Positions 34,544 through 44,534 of a stretch of 64,000 nt of DNA are shown in pieces. The notes beneath the pieces were generated by a model. That model saw only the letters and a program-made list of their open reading frames with translations. It had not been told where the DNA came from and searched no databases. Each line of letters starts with the position of its first letter. Position 1 is the first letter of the stretch. The translations under genes and the position numbers were made by a program. Source of the DNA: an uncultured Cellulophaga sp. (GTDB lineage: Bacteria; Bacteroidota; Bacteroidia; Flavobacteriales; Flavobacteriaceae); NCBI GenBank assembly GCA_947496695.1, contig CANMEI010000004.1, positions 124,001 to 188,000 of the forward strand. The letters are read 5' to 3'.

Positions 34544-35420
34544 TATTATAGATTTAATTGGTAATACACCTTTAGTTGAATCTCTTGTTTTGAATACCAA
34601 CCCCAATGTAAAATTATACTTTAAGCTAGAAGGTCAAAACCCTGGTGGTAGTGTAAAAGATAGAGCTGCTTTTAATATGATTAAAAGCGCTTTAGATCGA
34701 GGAGATATTACTAAAGAAAGTCAATTAATTGAAGCTACTAGTGGTAACACTGGTATCGCCTTAGCGATGATTGCAGGTATTTATGGTTTAAACATTGAGC
34801 TTGTAATGCCTGAAAATGCTACTATAGAACGTGTACAGACTATGCGTGCTTATGGTGCCAAAGTAACTTTAACTCCTAAAGATGTTGGAATTGAAGGTGC
34901 GAGAGATTATGCCGAAAATAAGGTTAAAAATGAAGGGTTTTACACACTAAATCAGTTTGGAAATGATGACAACTGGAAAGCACATTACAAAACTACTGGT
35001 CCTGAAATTTGGAACGATACTGAGCACAAAATAACTCATTTTGTCTCTTCAATGGGAACAACAGGCACAATAATGGGAACATCAACCTATTTAAAAGAAC
35101 AAAGTGCAACAGTACAAATTGTAGGAGTACAACCTACCGATGATTCAAGTATTCCTGGTATTAGAAAATGGCCTGAAGAATATTTACCAAAAATATTTAA
35201 TGCTACTAAAGTAGACCAAGTATTAGAAGTTAGTCAAGAAGAAGCTAATGCTATGACACTACGTTTAGCTAAAGAAGAAGGTATATTTGCAGGTATGAGC
35301 AGTGGTGGCGCAGCTGCAGCTGCTATTCGTTTGGCAAATACTTTAGAAAGTGGTGTTATTGTAAGTATTATTTGCGATCGTGGTGATCGCTATTTATCAT
35401 CAGGTATTTTTGATAATTAA
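34533..35420 (+). CDS. cysM: cysteine synthase, CysM type
   Basis: A 295-residue PLP enzyme that replaces the acetyl group of O-acetylserine with sulfide (or thiosulfate) to form cysteine. The PLP lysine is Lys42 in [11 protein letters not shown]; the phosphate and substrate loops are [12 protein letters not shown] and [12 protein letters not shown]. The C-terminal CDRGDRYLS supports the CysM branch. It overlaps cysE by 11 bases and converges on corA with a 2-base gap and no visible terminator. Confidence 0.92.
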   Translation: MSHNIIDLIGNTPLVESLVLNTNPNVKLYFKLEGQNPGGSVKDRAAFNMIKSALDRGDITKESQLIEATSGNTGIALAMIAGIYGLNIELVMPENATIERVQTMRAYGAKVTLTPKDVGIEGARDYAENKVKNEGFYTLNQFGNDDNWKAHYKTTGPEIWNDTEHKITHFVSSMGTTGTIMGTSTYLKEQSATVQIVGVQPTDDSSIPGIRKWPEEYLPKIFNATKVDQVLEVSQEEANAMTLRLAKEEGIFAGMSSGGAAAAAIRLANTLESGVIVSIICDRGDRYLSSGIFDN

Positions 35421-35422
35421 TT

Positions 35423-36508
35423 TTATAACCATTTTTTTCTTTTAAAATAAATAAGCATTCCTATAAACATAGCAATCATAACACCCCAAACCATCGGGTA
35501 TGCATGTTTGTAATGCAATTCTGGCATATTGTCAAAATTCATTCCGTAAACACCAGCAATAAAAGTTAACGGAATGAATATTGATGCCATAATGGTTAAA
35601 ACCTTCATAACTTCGTTCATTTTATTACTAATATTACTCATATACATTTCCATTAAACTCATAGACATTTCTCTATAAATTTGTAGGCTTTCGTTTATTT
35701 CAACACAATGATCCTGAATATCTTTCAAGTATATTTTTGTGTCTTTAGATATTAATTTACTTTCAGAATCAACCAAACGACCTATTAATTCTCGCATTGG
35801 AAAAATATGCCTTCTAATTCTAAGTACTTCTTTTTTTAAATCTTGAATTCTTCGTGCAACATCAGGAGTTGGGTTATCATATACCTCCTCTTCTAAGTTC
35901 TCTATTTTTTGATTGATGCTTTCAAGAACAACAAAATAATTATCTACAATAGCATCTAACAAAGCAAAATACAGATAATCTGCCCCTCTAGTTCTTATTC
36001 TACCTGATTTCAATTTTATTCTTTCACGAACACCATTAAATACGTCATCTTTTAGTTCTTGAAAAACCAATACAGAAGTATCTAATAAGGTTAACGCCAA
36101 ATGTTCGCTAACTATTTCTTGATTTTCATCTAAATACAACATTTTAAATACACCAAAAATATAATCTTCATATTCATCAATTTTTGGTCTTTGTTGAGGG
36201 TTTACAGCATCTTCTAATACGAGAGAATTTAAACCAAAATGTTTGCCTAAATTGTCAATATATTGTTCATCACTAATACCAATTACATCAATCCATGAAG
36301 TTTCAGAACGGTTTTTGAGTTTTACAATATCTTCAAAAGTATTAGGCAAAGCTACATCATATACATCTTGAGAATAATTGATAATTGAAACCAATGTTGC
36401 TGTGTTTTCACGTTGCCCCATGTACGTAACTGTACCTGGAGCTTTCCCCATTTTTTTATGTAATGTTGAAGTTTTTTTTATTTTAAATTTAGATTTTTTA
36501 ATTGCCAT
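35423..36508 (-). CDS. corA: CorA-type magnesium/cobalt transporter
   Basis: A 361-residue CorA family channel. A large N-terminal cytoplasmic domain is followed by two C-terminal membrane helices; the first ends in the selectivity signature YGMNFDNMPEL. The long helix preceding it carries the pentamer stalk. It imports Mg2+ (or Co2+/Ni2+) across the inner membrane. It lies 19 bases downstream of the TruA-like gene on the same strand and may be co-transcribed with it. Confidence 0.92.
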   Translation of the reverse strand: MAIKKSKFKIKKTSTLHKKMGKAPGTVTYMGQRENTATLVSIINYSQDVYDVALPNTFEDIVKLKNRSETSWIDVIGISDEQYIDNLGKHFGLNSLVLEDAVNPQQRPKIDEYEDYIFGVFKMLYLDENQEIVSEHLALTLLDTSVLVFQELKDDVFNGVRERIKLKSGRIRTRGADYLYFALLDAIVDNYFVVLESINQKIENLEEEVYDNPTPDVARRIQDLKKEVLRIRRHIFPMRELIGRLVDSESKLISKDTKIYLKDIQDHCVEINESLQIYREMSMSLMEMYMSNISNKMNEVMKVLTIMASIFIPLTFIAGVYGMNFDNMPELHYKHAYPMVWGVMIAMFIGMLIYFKRKKWL

Positions 36509-36527
36509 ATTTTAAATGTAAAAAATA

Positions 36528-37313
36528 TTACTTAAAGTCAAGTTTATTTAATAATAAACCTGAACCCGGAGCAACATAAGGTAACTGCGTATCATTATCA
36601 AGAGCTAATGACTTTACAATATCATCTACACTAAGGTTACCTTTACCTACTTCAACTAACACCCCCATTAACATTCTTATTTGATAACGCATAAAACCTT
36701 CCCCGTTTACATGTAATGCGTATGTTTTTTCAGGAAAAAAACTAGCTGTAATTATAGTGTTTTCTTTTATCTCACATGATTTAATAGTTCTAACAAATTT
36801 TTTATTCTCACTTGCTCTTACTGTATAGGCCTTAAAATTGTGAGTGCCTTCAAACATTTTAGCAACAAATTTCATTTTTTCAAGGTCTAAATCATCTAAA
36901 AAGGTAACTAAACAAGGTGCGCAAAAAGGGTGACTTTTTTCTCCGTATGCAAATAGATAAACATATTCCTTTTCTTTAGTATGTTGAATTATATTAAATT
37001 TTTTTTCTGCTTTGGATACACTTAATATTCTTATATCAGGTGGTAAGTTAATATTAAATAGGTACAAAAACTCATCTAAATCTTCAATTGGATCTCCATC
37101 TAAATACAATTCAAAAGCAGCTTCCAATGCAGATACTTTTGCATCTGTTCTACCCGCTCCCAAAACTTTATACACCCTATCTTCTAAAACATATTTTAAT
37201 GTTTTAGTAAGCATACCTTCTATAGTTTTTTGTCCAGGTTGTTTTTGCCATCCACTATACCTAAAACCCAAAAACTGAACTTTTGCTAGGTAATAATTTC
37301 TCTTTCTTTGCAT
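36528..37313 (-). CDS. TruA-like tRNA pseudouridine synthase
   Basis: A 261-residue member of the TruA family. The N-terminal strand KVQFLGFRYSGWQKQPGQ and the C-terminal GEGFMRYQIRMLMGVLVEVG are typical. The catalytic Asp57 is in GAGRTDAKVSALEAAF, where most TruA proteins have GRTDAGVHA; the Gly and His of that loop are replaced by Lys and Ser. It may be a diverged paralogue rather than the housekeeping enzyme that modifies U38-40 of tRNA. Next gene downstream is corA. Confidence 0.82.
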   Translation of the reverse strand: MQRKRNYYLAKVQFLGFRYSGWQKQPGQKTIEGMLTKTLKYVLEDRVYKVLGAGRTDAKVSALEAAFELYLDGDPIEDLDEFLYLFNINLPPDIRILSVSKAEKKFNIIQHTKEKEYVYLFAYGEKSHPFCAPCLVTFLDDLDLEKMKFVAKMFEGTHNFKAYTVRASENKKFVRTIKSCEIKENTIITASFFPEKTYALHVNGEGFMRYQIRMLMGVLVEVGKGNLSVDDIVKSLALDNDTQLPYVAPGSGLLLNKLDFK

Positions 37314-37507
37314 CTATATATAAATCTAAAACAAAATACTATTAATATAAAAAATAGATTTAAGGAAATCTCTTAAAAATATAAGTACAGTTTATACAAC
37401 ATATTTAACACCGTTCTCAACAAAATCAGTATTTCAACGAAAAAATTAAATTATAAAAATAAGAGTGCGTTACTTTATAGCATTCGTTTCCCCTGAAAAC
37501 AAACTAA

Positions 37508-37987
37508 ATGATTTTTAAACTGATAATTATTAACTTAAAAAAAATCTTAATAACTTCAATAACACTATTAATAACTCTTAATATTTTTAGTTTTTATGGA
37601 ATATATACTCACAAATTCTACTTACTAAAGTTTGATAATTATATATTTCCAGTATTATCAATAATACATTTTATTTATTTGTACGCCTTATGGTTCAAAA
37701 CCAAAGAAAATGAACCGCCTGATGTACCCATGAGAAATACAGAATATATTCTTTATTTTGTTTCCTTGATCTATTTCTTTAAATTTTTAGAATCCATATA
37801 TATATTATCAACTTATGATGATTTTAAAAACCATTATATACCTGATACATTTTTACCAATTGGAATATTATTAGTTATCCTTTACTTTTTCTTATTAGTA
37901 ATTACACTAGTTGCTTTCTACTATAGAAAAGAGAAAATTGGAGCATTTAATTTTGAAGACTACAACAATATTGATTCTTGGAAATAA
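37508..37987 (+). CDS. unknown four-helix membrane protein
   Basis: A 159-residue protein with four predicted membrane helices (residues ~8-30, 45-62, 80-100 and 115-142) and charged loops such as WFKTKENEPPDVPMRNTE. The C-terminus is cytoplasmic-like and acidic. No motif or family was recognised. Stands alone, with a strong terminator downstream at 38093. The ATG is preceded by about 190 bases without ORFs. Confidence 0.6.
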   Translation: MIFKLIIINLKKILITSITLLITLNIFSFYGIYTHKFYLLKFDNYIFPVLSIIHFIYLYALWFKTKENEPPDVPMRNTEYILYFVSLIYFFKFLESIYILSTYDDFKNHYIPDTFLPIGILLVILYFFLLVITLVAFYYRKEKIGAFNFEDYNNIDSWK

Positions 37988-38092
37988 ATAATTTTGTAAG
38001 GAAAATAGTATAGTTCGACTATTTTAAGAGTTTCTAAAATATTTACACTGATATATCAGATTAAAGTATGGGAAAACTAATTGCTATGAAAT

Positions 38093-38126
38093 AAAAAGAC
38101 TTTCCATTTCTGGAAAGTCTTTTTTA
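38093..38126. terminator. bidirectional intrinsic terminator
   Basis: A 14-bp stem (AAAAAGACTTTCCA and complement), TTTC loop, between the convergent membrane-protein and Calx-beta genes. Confidence 0.88.
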
Positions 38127-38145
38127 TTAAGTATAATTTTTATTC

Positions 38146-39276
38146 TTAGTTAGAGGTACTTGTTTGTGTAACAGAGTATACACCACCTACAACATCAAGA
38201 GTAAATACAGGAATGTAGTCTTCATCTGTATTAACCGTAAATGTATAAGAACCACCATAAGTATTTCCTTCCTCATCTAAAAAATCAAATGTGACAACTT
38301 CAGAACTAACTCCATCATAATAATAATCTTGTAATTCTATTGTATATGTTCCATCTTCTAAAACATAATAATCAGATATGTAAATTGATTCTGAATTGCC
38401 TGAATTAGAAGAACTAGCAACTTGAGTTCGTGTTGCATCAAAAACTCTCAATTCAAACAAATCACTTTCAGTCTCCCAAGCAGCATCAATTCTAAAACCT
38501 TCACTAACTTCAGTAGTAGAAATTGCCATAACACTATTAGTTCCAACAACTACATCATCATTTTCAACCGCAGAAATGGTCAAATTAAAATCTTTTTCTT
38601 CAGCTGTTGTTATTGTATAATCATTTAAAGAAAGATAAATATATCCTTCTATTGACCCTGCAGGTATTATTACGTAATTATAGTTATAAAAACCAAAAGA
38701 TGTATTATCTGATTCCGCCTCAAAATAAACTACAATATCTTCATTTAATGCATTACTCAACATAACATTAACAGCATAATAATAATTTTCTTCTATTTCA
38801 ATTATTGTTTCTTCAAAAGATACAATAGCACTACCATCCGTAACGTCAATCTGTACAACACTATTTCCATCAACAGTTACAGAATTAGATAAGCCAGCCA
38901 AACTAACAACTATATTTTCAACACCACTCTCAAAAGTGTTATCTGAAATTACAGTTAAGTCAACAGTTCCTGTAGTAGAACCTGCTTCAAAATTTATCAT
39001 AGAAGAACTCACAACATAATCTTCATCAAAAACTGCTGATCCGCTAAAATTAAGTTCTATAGAAGCGTCAACAGCTAATGCACTTTCTAATGTTGCTGTA
39101 ATAGTTATAGTATCTTCATCACCTTCTAAGGCTGTTAAAGAACTTGCCATTAATGACACCTCAGTAGCTTCTATTTCTACTGGAACTTCTACAATAGTTT
39201 CAATTTCTTCGGTTTCAGTTTTTGTACATGAAAACAAAACAGATAACAAGGCTAAACATGTAATACTTTTCTTCAT
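38146..39276 (-). CDS. Calx-beta-like surface lipoprotein
   Basis: A 376-residue acidic lipoprotein (lipobox VLFSC, Cys16). Two Calx-beta-like repeats are visible, the first with ALEGDEDTITITATLESAL and VFDEDYVVSSSMINFEAGS, the second with IEIEENYYYAVNVMLSNAL. A C-terminal region rich in Tyr and Asp (LQDYYYDGVSSEVVTFDF) resembles a small beta domain. Such proteins bind Ca2+ and are placed on the cell surface. Monocistronic. The ligand and role are unknown. Confidence 0.8.
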   Translation of the reverse strand: MKKSITCLALLSVLFSCTKTETEEIETIVEVPVEIEATEVSLMASSLTALEGDEDTITITATLESALAVDASIELNFSGSAVFDEDYVVSSSMINFEAGSTTGTVDLTVISDNTFESGVENIVVSLAGLSNSVTVDGNSVVQIDVTDGSAIVSFEETIIEIEENYYYAVNVMLSNALNEDIVVYFEAESDNTSFGFYNYNYVIIPAGSIEGYIYLSLNDYTITTAEEKDFNLTISAVENDDVVVGTNSVMAISTTEVSEGFRIDAAWETESDLFELRVFDATRTQVASSSNSGNSESIYISDYYVLEDGTYTIELQDYYYDGVSSEVVTFDFLDEEGNTYGGSYTFTVNTDEDYIPVFTLDVVGGVYSVTQTSTSN

Positions 39277-39429
39277 AATAATTGGTTAAAATTTAATCTA
39301 GTATGGTTTGGGTTATGACTTAACAAAACCAATAAATATTGATCTTATAAATTATAACAATGAATTACTTTAACACGTATAATCTTAATTTATTGTTAAG
39401 GTAATTTAAAAAAATAAAGAAAAAACAAA

Positions 39430-39465
39430 AGAGAGGATTTGAAATTTACATATCAAATCCTCTCT
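39430..39465 (-). terminator. intrinsic terminator of the AAA+/VWA operon
   Basis: A 13-bp stem (AGAGAGGATTTGA and complement) with a 10-nt loop; TTTTGTTTTT follows on the minus strand. Confidence 0.82.
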
Positions 39466-39501
39466 AAAAAACATATTCAACTGAAAATTAAATATTTATA
39501 T

Positions 39502-40971
39502 TTAAATACCACTTATAAAACTACCGTACAAATCTTTAAATTGAAAACCTTCTTCAAACCTGTGTTTATTAAGTTTTTTATTTGCTACTAATCCCCACAA
39601 CAAAATTTCTTTTAAAAAGTAAGAATCTTCTTTAGCCACTTCAGGCTGATATTCTTTAAGTATTTGAGATAATGCCGGAATTGAATCTAAAGCTCTCTTA
39701 TACTCTTCATCTGTATACTCATCTAAAAGCTCAAAACCTTCGCCTTGAAAAAACCAATGGAGTAACTCATCATAAGGTGTATCTTCTCCTTTTTTCTCCA
39801 ACTTATTAATTTTTGGAAAATACTCAGGAAATAATGTTTTTACAGCATCATCAATTAAAATTGCCGCTACACCATCTGCACCCTCCTGCTCACCTTCATA
39901 TACCAATTCTATTTTACCGGTAATTGCAGGAATAACACCTAAAAAATCACTCAAGCGAACCATAGTTTTATCTGCTCCAGCTAATAACGCTCTACGTTCT
40001 GCTGTACTCAATAAATTTTCAAAAGCCGTAATACTTGTTCGAGCACTTACCCCACTTTTAGCATCTACATACTCACTATTTCTGGCCTCAAAACTTATTT
40101 GTTCAAGCAAATCTTTTGCTAAGTCAGGCACATAAACAGCATCACTTTGACGAAGATCTAATTTAGATTCTTGTTCTGTAATTTTGCGTGCCGTAGCTAT
40201 ATCTTCAGGGTAATGTGTTAAAATTTGAGAACCTATTCTATCTTTTAATGGTGTAACTATACTACCTCTATTGGTATAATCTTCAGGATTTGCTGTAAAC
40301 ACAAACTGTAAATCTAAAGGTAAACGTAATTTAAAACCACGTATTTGAATATCTCCTTCTTGCAGAATATTAAATAATGAAACCTGAATACGCGCCTGTA
40401 AATCTGGCAATTCATTAATTACAAAAATACAACGGTTAGCTCTTGGTATCATTCCAAAATGTATTACACGATCATCAGCATAAGACAATTTCAAGTTAGC
40501 AGCTTTAATTGGATCGACATCACCAATTAAATCTGCAACAGTAACGTCTGGTGTTGCCAATTTTTCATAAAAACGCTCATCACGATGCAACCAAGTAATT
40601 GGAGTGTTATCTCCATTTTCTTTAATTAATTCTATAGCATAACGAGACATTGGTATTAATGGATCATCATTTATCTCAGAACCAGAAACAATTGGAATAT
40701 AATCATCTAACAAGTTAATCATTAAGCGAGCTAAACGAGTTTTTGCTTGTCCTCGCAAACCTAATAAGTTTATATTATGACGTGATAAAATTGCACGTTC
40801 TAATTGTGGAATTACAGAATTCTCATAACCCCATACACCCTCAAAAACTTCTTCTCCTAATTTTATGCGTTCTCTTAAATTATCTCTAAGTTCATCTTTA
40901 ATACTTTTACTTTTATACCCTGAAGCTTTAAGTTCACCTAAGGTACTTATATTATTATAATTCAGTTTCAT
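39502..40971 (-). CDS. MoxR/magnesium-chelatase-like AAA+ ATPase
   Basis: A 489-residue AAA+ ATPase of the ChlI/MoxR-like group. Walker A reads GLRGQAKTR, with Ala instead of Gly before the Lys, a variant usual in this subgroup as I recall it. Walker B is IFVINELPDL; sensor 1 is FTANPEDYTNRG with the Arg finger segment near LKDRIGSQI. About 200 residues of helical domain follow. The gene lies 57 bases downstream of a VWA-domain gene, the classic MoxR-VWA pair, which remodels or inserts metals into protein complexes. The client is unknown; no chelatase or dehydrogenase genes are adjacent. Confidence 0.85.
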   Translation of the reverse strand: MKLNYNNISTLGELKASGYKSKSIKDELRDNLRERIKLGEEVFEGVWGYENSVIPQLERAILSRHNINLLGLRGQAKTRLARLMINLLDDYIPIVSGSEINDDPLIPMSRYAIELIKENGDNTPITWLHRDERFYEKLATPDVTVADLIGDVDPIKAANLKLSYADDRVIHFGMIPRANRCIFVINELPDLQARIQVSLFNILQEGDIQIRGFKLRLPLDLQFVFTANPEDYTNRGSIVTPLKDRIGSQILTHYPEDIATARKITEQESKLDLRQSDAVYVPDLAKDLLEQISFEARNSEYVDAKSGVSARTSITAFENLLSTAERRALLAGADKTMVRLSDFLGVIPAITGKIELVYEGEQEGADGVAAILIDDAVKTLFPEYFPKINKLEKKGEDTPYDELLHWFFQGEGFELLDEYTDEEYKRALDSIPALSQILKEYQPEVAKEDSYFLKEILLWGLVANKKLNKHRFEEGFQFKDLYGSFISGI

Positions 40972-41028
40972 ATATATTATTTTAAGTAGTATTACTGCAC
41001 ACTTTAACAGTAGTTAATTTTCTTTTTC

Positions 41029-42174
41029 TTACTTTAATCTTTTTCTTCTGTTTGATTCATAATCTTCAAAAATCATTTCCCCTAAACCTTGTAATCCTGT
41101 AAAAAATGCTTTCCCTTTATTTGCCTCTGTAAACTCGCGAATAAATTTCATCAAATAAGGATCTTGAGCTATCATAAATGTTGTAATAGGAACATGAAGT
41201 TTTCTAGCCTGCCTAGCCATATTGTAGCATTTTTCAACAATATAATCATCAAGCCCAACGCTATTTTTGTAATACGAACCATCTGGCATTCGCAAACAAC
41301 TAGGTTTACCGTCGGTAATCATGAAAATTTGTTTATTGGTATTTCTTTTTCTCCGAAGAATATCCATTGCTAATTGTAAACCAGCAACAGTATTGGTATG
41401 ATACGGTCCTACTTTTAGATATGGTAAATCTTTAATTGGTATTGGCCAAGCATCATTTCCAAAAACCAAAATATCTAAAGTATCTTTTGGGTAACGTGTC
41501 GTAATTAACTCAGCAAGAGCCATTGCTACTTTTTTAGCAGGTGTAATTCTATCTTCACCATAAAGTATCATACTATGGCTAATATCAATCATTAAAACCG
41601 TACTCATTTGTGATTTATGATGTGTATCTTCAACTACTAAATCATCTTCCGTAAGAGAAAAGTTACCTATTCCATTATTAATTTGAGCGTTTCTTAAACT
41701 CTCCGTCATTGAAATATGTTCTAAACCATCACCATAACGATAGGACCTAAACTCCCCCGTATGCTCATCTCCACTACCTGTTTTACCCGTTTTGTGATTT
41801 CCAGAACCATTACGTTTTAATTTACCAAAAATTTGATCTAATGCTCTTTGTCTTATCAAACGCTCCATCTTTGCCGTAATAGATATGTCACCATTACCTT
41901 TACCACCTTCAGAACCATCTCCACCACCATCTTTAAACTCTTCTCGAATATATCCCTTAGCTTTTAAGTCTTCAATAAAATCTTCAATAGTGTAATTCTC
42001 ATCTGTTAATTCGTATTCCTTATCTAATTCTCTTAACCAATCAATTGCCTCATCAAAATCACCTGAAGTATGTGTAATGAGTTCTTGAAAAATATCAAAG
42101 AGTTTTTCGAAAGGAGTTAGACCTGGCGCTTCATACGTAGCAAACCGAAATCCTTTTCTAATATTCATAGCCAT
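41029..42174 (-). CDS. VWA-domain protein, partner of the AAA+ ATPase
   Basis: A ~381-residue soluble protein with a C-terminal VWA domain. The MIDAS is seen in MIDISHSM, with the second loop Thr near HTNTVAGL and ITDGKPS. The N-terminal half is helical with a Gly-rich linker (GGGDGSEGGKGNG). The start at 42174 (MAMNIRKGF) is preferred; the ATG at 42213 would add a hydrophobic stretch with no counterpart and little leader. It forms a two-gene unit with the ATPase at 39502. Divergent from the DUF1853 gene with 81 bases between. Confidence 0.83.
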   Translation of the reverse strand: MAMNIRKGFRFATYEAPGLTPFEKLFDIFQELITHTSGDFDEAIDWLRELDKEYELTDENYTIEDFIEDLKAKGYIREEFKDGGGDGSEGGKGNGDISITAKMERLIRQRALDQIFGKLKRNGSGNHKTGKTGSGDEHTGEFRSYRYGDGLEHISMTESLRNAQINNGIGNFSLTEDDLVVEDTHHKSQMSTVLMIDISHSMILYGEDRITPAKKVAMALAELITTRYPKDTLDILVFGNDAWPIPIKDLPYLKVGPYHTNTVAGLQLAMDILRRKRNTNKQIFMITDGKPSCLRMPDGSYYKNSVGLDDYIVEKCYNMARQARKLHVPITTFMIAQDPYLMKFIREFTEANKGKAFFTGLQGLGEMIFEDYESNRRKRLK

Positions 42175-42255
42175 CTTATAAAAATAAGGATTTTTAAAAA
42201 GCAAAACGAGCATTTAAGAAACCTTAACGCAACAAAAAGTGTAAATTTACTAGTT

Positions 42256-43062
42256 ATGGAATTACAACAAACAATTGGTTTTATAGAAACTCCTGCACTT
42301 TGGGACTCTGAATTATTAGGTGTTACACAATTTAATTTCCCACAAATTGACATTTCAAATTTCACCCCAAAACTTATTCCTAAAAACTTAAGATTAGGGC
42401 ATCAAATTGAGTATGTTTTTCATCAACTAATAACTCAAGATAAAGGGTATAAAATTCTACTTTTTAATATCCCGATTAGAGATGAAAAAAGAACACTTGG
42501 AGAGCTCGATTTTATAATAAAAGACACTAAAAAAAACATTTACCTTCATATTGAATTAACCTACAAGTTTTATCTGATAGATTTTTCTAATACCAACCCA
42601 ATTCACCAACTTATTGGTCCGAATAAAAAGGATTCATTCCATGAAAAATTAACAAAAATTAAAGAGAAACAATTTAAACTATTACATTCAGTAAATTGCA
42701 TTAATATACTGAAAAAAAATAAATTAGAAGAAAAATTGATAAATTCACAAACCTGTTTTAAAGCTCAACTATATCTTCCCTACTTTAATAAAGGAAAGAC
42801 TTTCAAACCTTTTAAAAAAGAAAGCATTTACGGGTACTGGATTCCTTATGAAAAATTTCAAAGTGATACTTTTTTTGCCCATAAATATTACATTCCGACA
42901 AAGCATGAATGGGTTATAAACCCACACGCTAAAGCACTCTTTAGAACATACTCAGAAATACAACCGGAATTATATAAAATCATCAGTTCAAAACGTTCTC
43001 CAATGTTATGGGTAAAAAGTACTAACAATACTTACATGAAAGTATTTATTATTTGGTGGTAA
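42256..43062 (+). CDS. DUF1853 family protein
   Basis: A 268-residue cytoplasmic protein. The family signature is visible in NLRLGHQIEYVFHQLI, then RTLGELDFIIKD and HIELTYKFYLID, a layout resembling PD-(D/E)xK nucleases: the Glu-x-Asp and Glu-x-Thr-x-Lys could be active-site residues. That resemblance is inference. The family is widespread in Proteobacteria and Bacteroidetes with no known function. Confidence 0.8.
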   Translation: MELQQTIGFIETPALWDSELLGVTQFNFPQIDISNFTPKLIPKNLRLGHQIEYVFHQLITQDKGYKILLFNIPIRDEKRTLGELDFIIKDTKKNIYLHIELTYKFYLIDFSNTNPIHQLIGPNKKDSFHEKLTKIKEKQFKLLHSVNCINILKKNKLEEKLINSQTCFKAQLYLPYFNKGKTFKPFKKESIYGYWIPYEKFQSDTFFAHKYYIPTKHEWVINPHAKALFRTYSEIQPELYKIISSKRSPMLWVKSTNNTYMKVFIIWW

Positions 43063-43122
43063 AACAATAATAATAAAATCATATCGTTATTTTGTAAGTT
43101 ATAACCTACATAAAATCTCCCC

Positions 43123-43539
43123 ATGTTAAAGTTAATACTTACCGCTATAGTTACTTTATTTTTGTTCAATGACACACAAAAAATTGAATGGGATGCAACT
43201 TACACACAAGCAACCTATGCTTTAAATCATGCTAAAAAAGCCTTAAAGTCTAATAATTTTGATCATCAAAGATATTATTCAGAAAAAGCCTTAAAAGCAT
43301 ATGATAAAATTGATAATTATTTAGAGGCTTATAATGATGATGAATTAAAGCTAAGCATAAAGAAATCTATAAATGATTTAGAAAATGCTGTAGATGCTCC
43401 TGATTGGGACAGAGGGCGATTTTATAGTAAAAGAGTTTACGAACATACTCAAGATTTAATTACGGCACTTGATATTAGAGCTGAAGAGGAGGATTTACTT
43501 AAAAAAACATCAATAACTGATGTTGAAATTATAGAGTAA
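43123..43539 (+). CDS. unknown secreted helical protein with internal repeat
   Basis: A 138-residue protein with a hydrophobic N-terminus (LILTAIVTLFLF) that may be a signal peptide. The rest is helical and charged. Two segments resemble each other: NNFDHQRYYSEKALKAYD (~48-65) and PDWDRGRFYSKRVYEHTQ (~100-117), so the protein may be a duplicated helical hairpin. No family was recognised. It lies 36 bases upstream of the LysR gene on the same strand, which may place both in one unit. Confidence 0.6.
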   Translation: MLKLILTAIVTLFLFNDTQKIEWDATYTQATYALNHAKKALKSNNFDHQRYYSEKALKAYDKIDNYLEAYNDDELKLSIKKSINDLENAVDAPDWDRGRFYSKRVYEHTQDLITALDIRAEEEDLLKKTSITDVEIIE

Positions 43540-43575
43540 CTTTGGTATTTTTGATTTACATTTTCAAAAGTATAT

Positions 43576-44460
43576 ATGAATCATAAGCTCAAAATATTTA
43601 AAAGTGTTGCTCACCATTCTAGTTTTACTAAAGCAGCTGAACAGTTATTCATATCACAACCTGCTATATCAAAAGCAATACGAACTTTAGAAGACGAATA
43701 CAAAACGACTTTTTTTTTAAGAAAACGAAATTCTATTGAGCTAACTCCGGATGGAAAATCTTTCTTGAGTTTTGTTAACAGAATTTTAAATATCCAAACC
43801 GAAATTGAAAACCAATTTTTAAATAAAAAAGAGACTTTTCCTGATCAAATCACTTTTGGAGTAAGCACAACGGTCGCCAATTATATTATACCAAAGATAA
43901 TCGCTTCTTTCAGTAGTCAATTTCCTAAAGTGAATTTTAATATAGAAAGTGATAACTCTGAACATATTGAAAACCTTATTTTAAACCAACAACTTGATTT
44001 TGGTATTATAGAAGGAAAAAACACAAACAGAAAGCTACAGTTTAATAAATTTATTAAAGATGAAATTGTTTTAGTTACCAATTCGAATAACAATACTTTA
44101 AAAAAAGAAACCATAAGCTTAAAAACCCTTCAAGAAATACCTATTGTTGATCGTGAAATGGGTTCGGGTACTCGAGAAATTATTTATGATGTATTATCAT
44201 ATCAAAATATAAAAAAACTGAATACTACTGTAACACTTAATAGCACTGAGGCCATAAAAAACTACCTATACTATAGCAATAGTTACGCCTTAGTTTCTAT
44301 TAATGCGGTTCGAGAAGATTTAAAAAATAACAAACTAAAAATTATAGATATAAAAGGAGTTACCATTGAACGTTGGTTCTATTTTGTTTCTAGAACCGGC
44401 TACAAATCTAATGTTATGAATTATTTTGAAAAATTAGTTCGAAACAGCTATAACTTTTAG
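43576..44460 (+). CDS. LysR family transcriptional regulator
   Basis: A 294-residue LysR-type regulator. The N-terminal winged helix-turn-helix shows SSFTKAAEQLFISQPAISKAIRTL, and the effector domain begins at ITFGVSTTVANYIIPKI. It is followed 74 bases later by a YeiH-type transporter gene, the same pairing as E. coli YeiE/YeiH although here both genes point the same way. In that family the inducer is related to sulfite or cysteine. Control of the transporter gene is a reasonable inference; the operator is not identified. Confidence 0.88.
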   Translation: MNHKLKIFKSVAHHSSFTKAAEQLFISQPAISKAIRTLEDEYKTTFFLRKRNSIELTPDGKSFLSFVNRILNIQTEIENQFLNKKETFPDQITFGVSTTVANYIIPKIIASFSSQFPKVNFNIESDNSEHIENLILNQQLDFGIIEGKNTNRKLQFNKFIKDEIVLVTNSNNNTLKKETISLKTLQEIPIVDREMGSGTREIIYDVLSYQNIKKLNTTVTLNSTEAIKNYLYYSNSYALVSINAVREDLKNNKLKIIDIKGVTIERWFYFVSRTGYKSNVMNYFEKLVRNSYNF

Positions 44461-44534
44461 TAATACCTAATAACATTATAATTTGCTCAAAAGTTATACA
44501 ATACAAGTATCTTTGAATCATAAAATTTATAATT

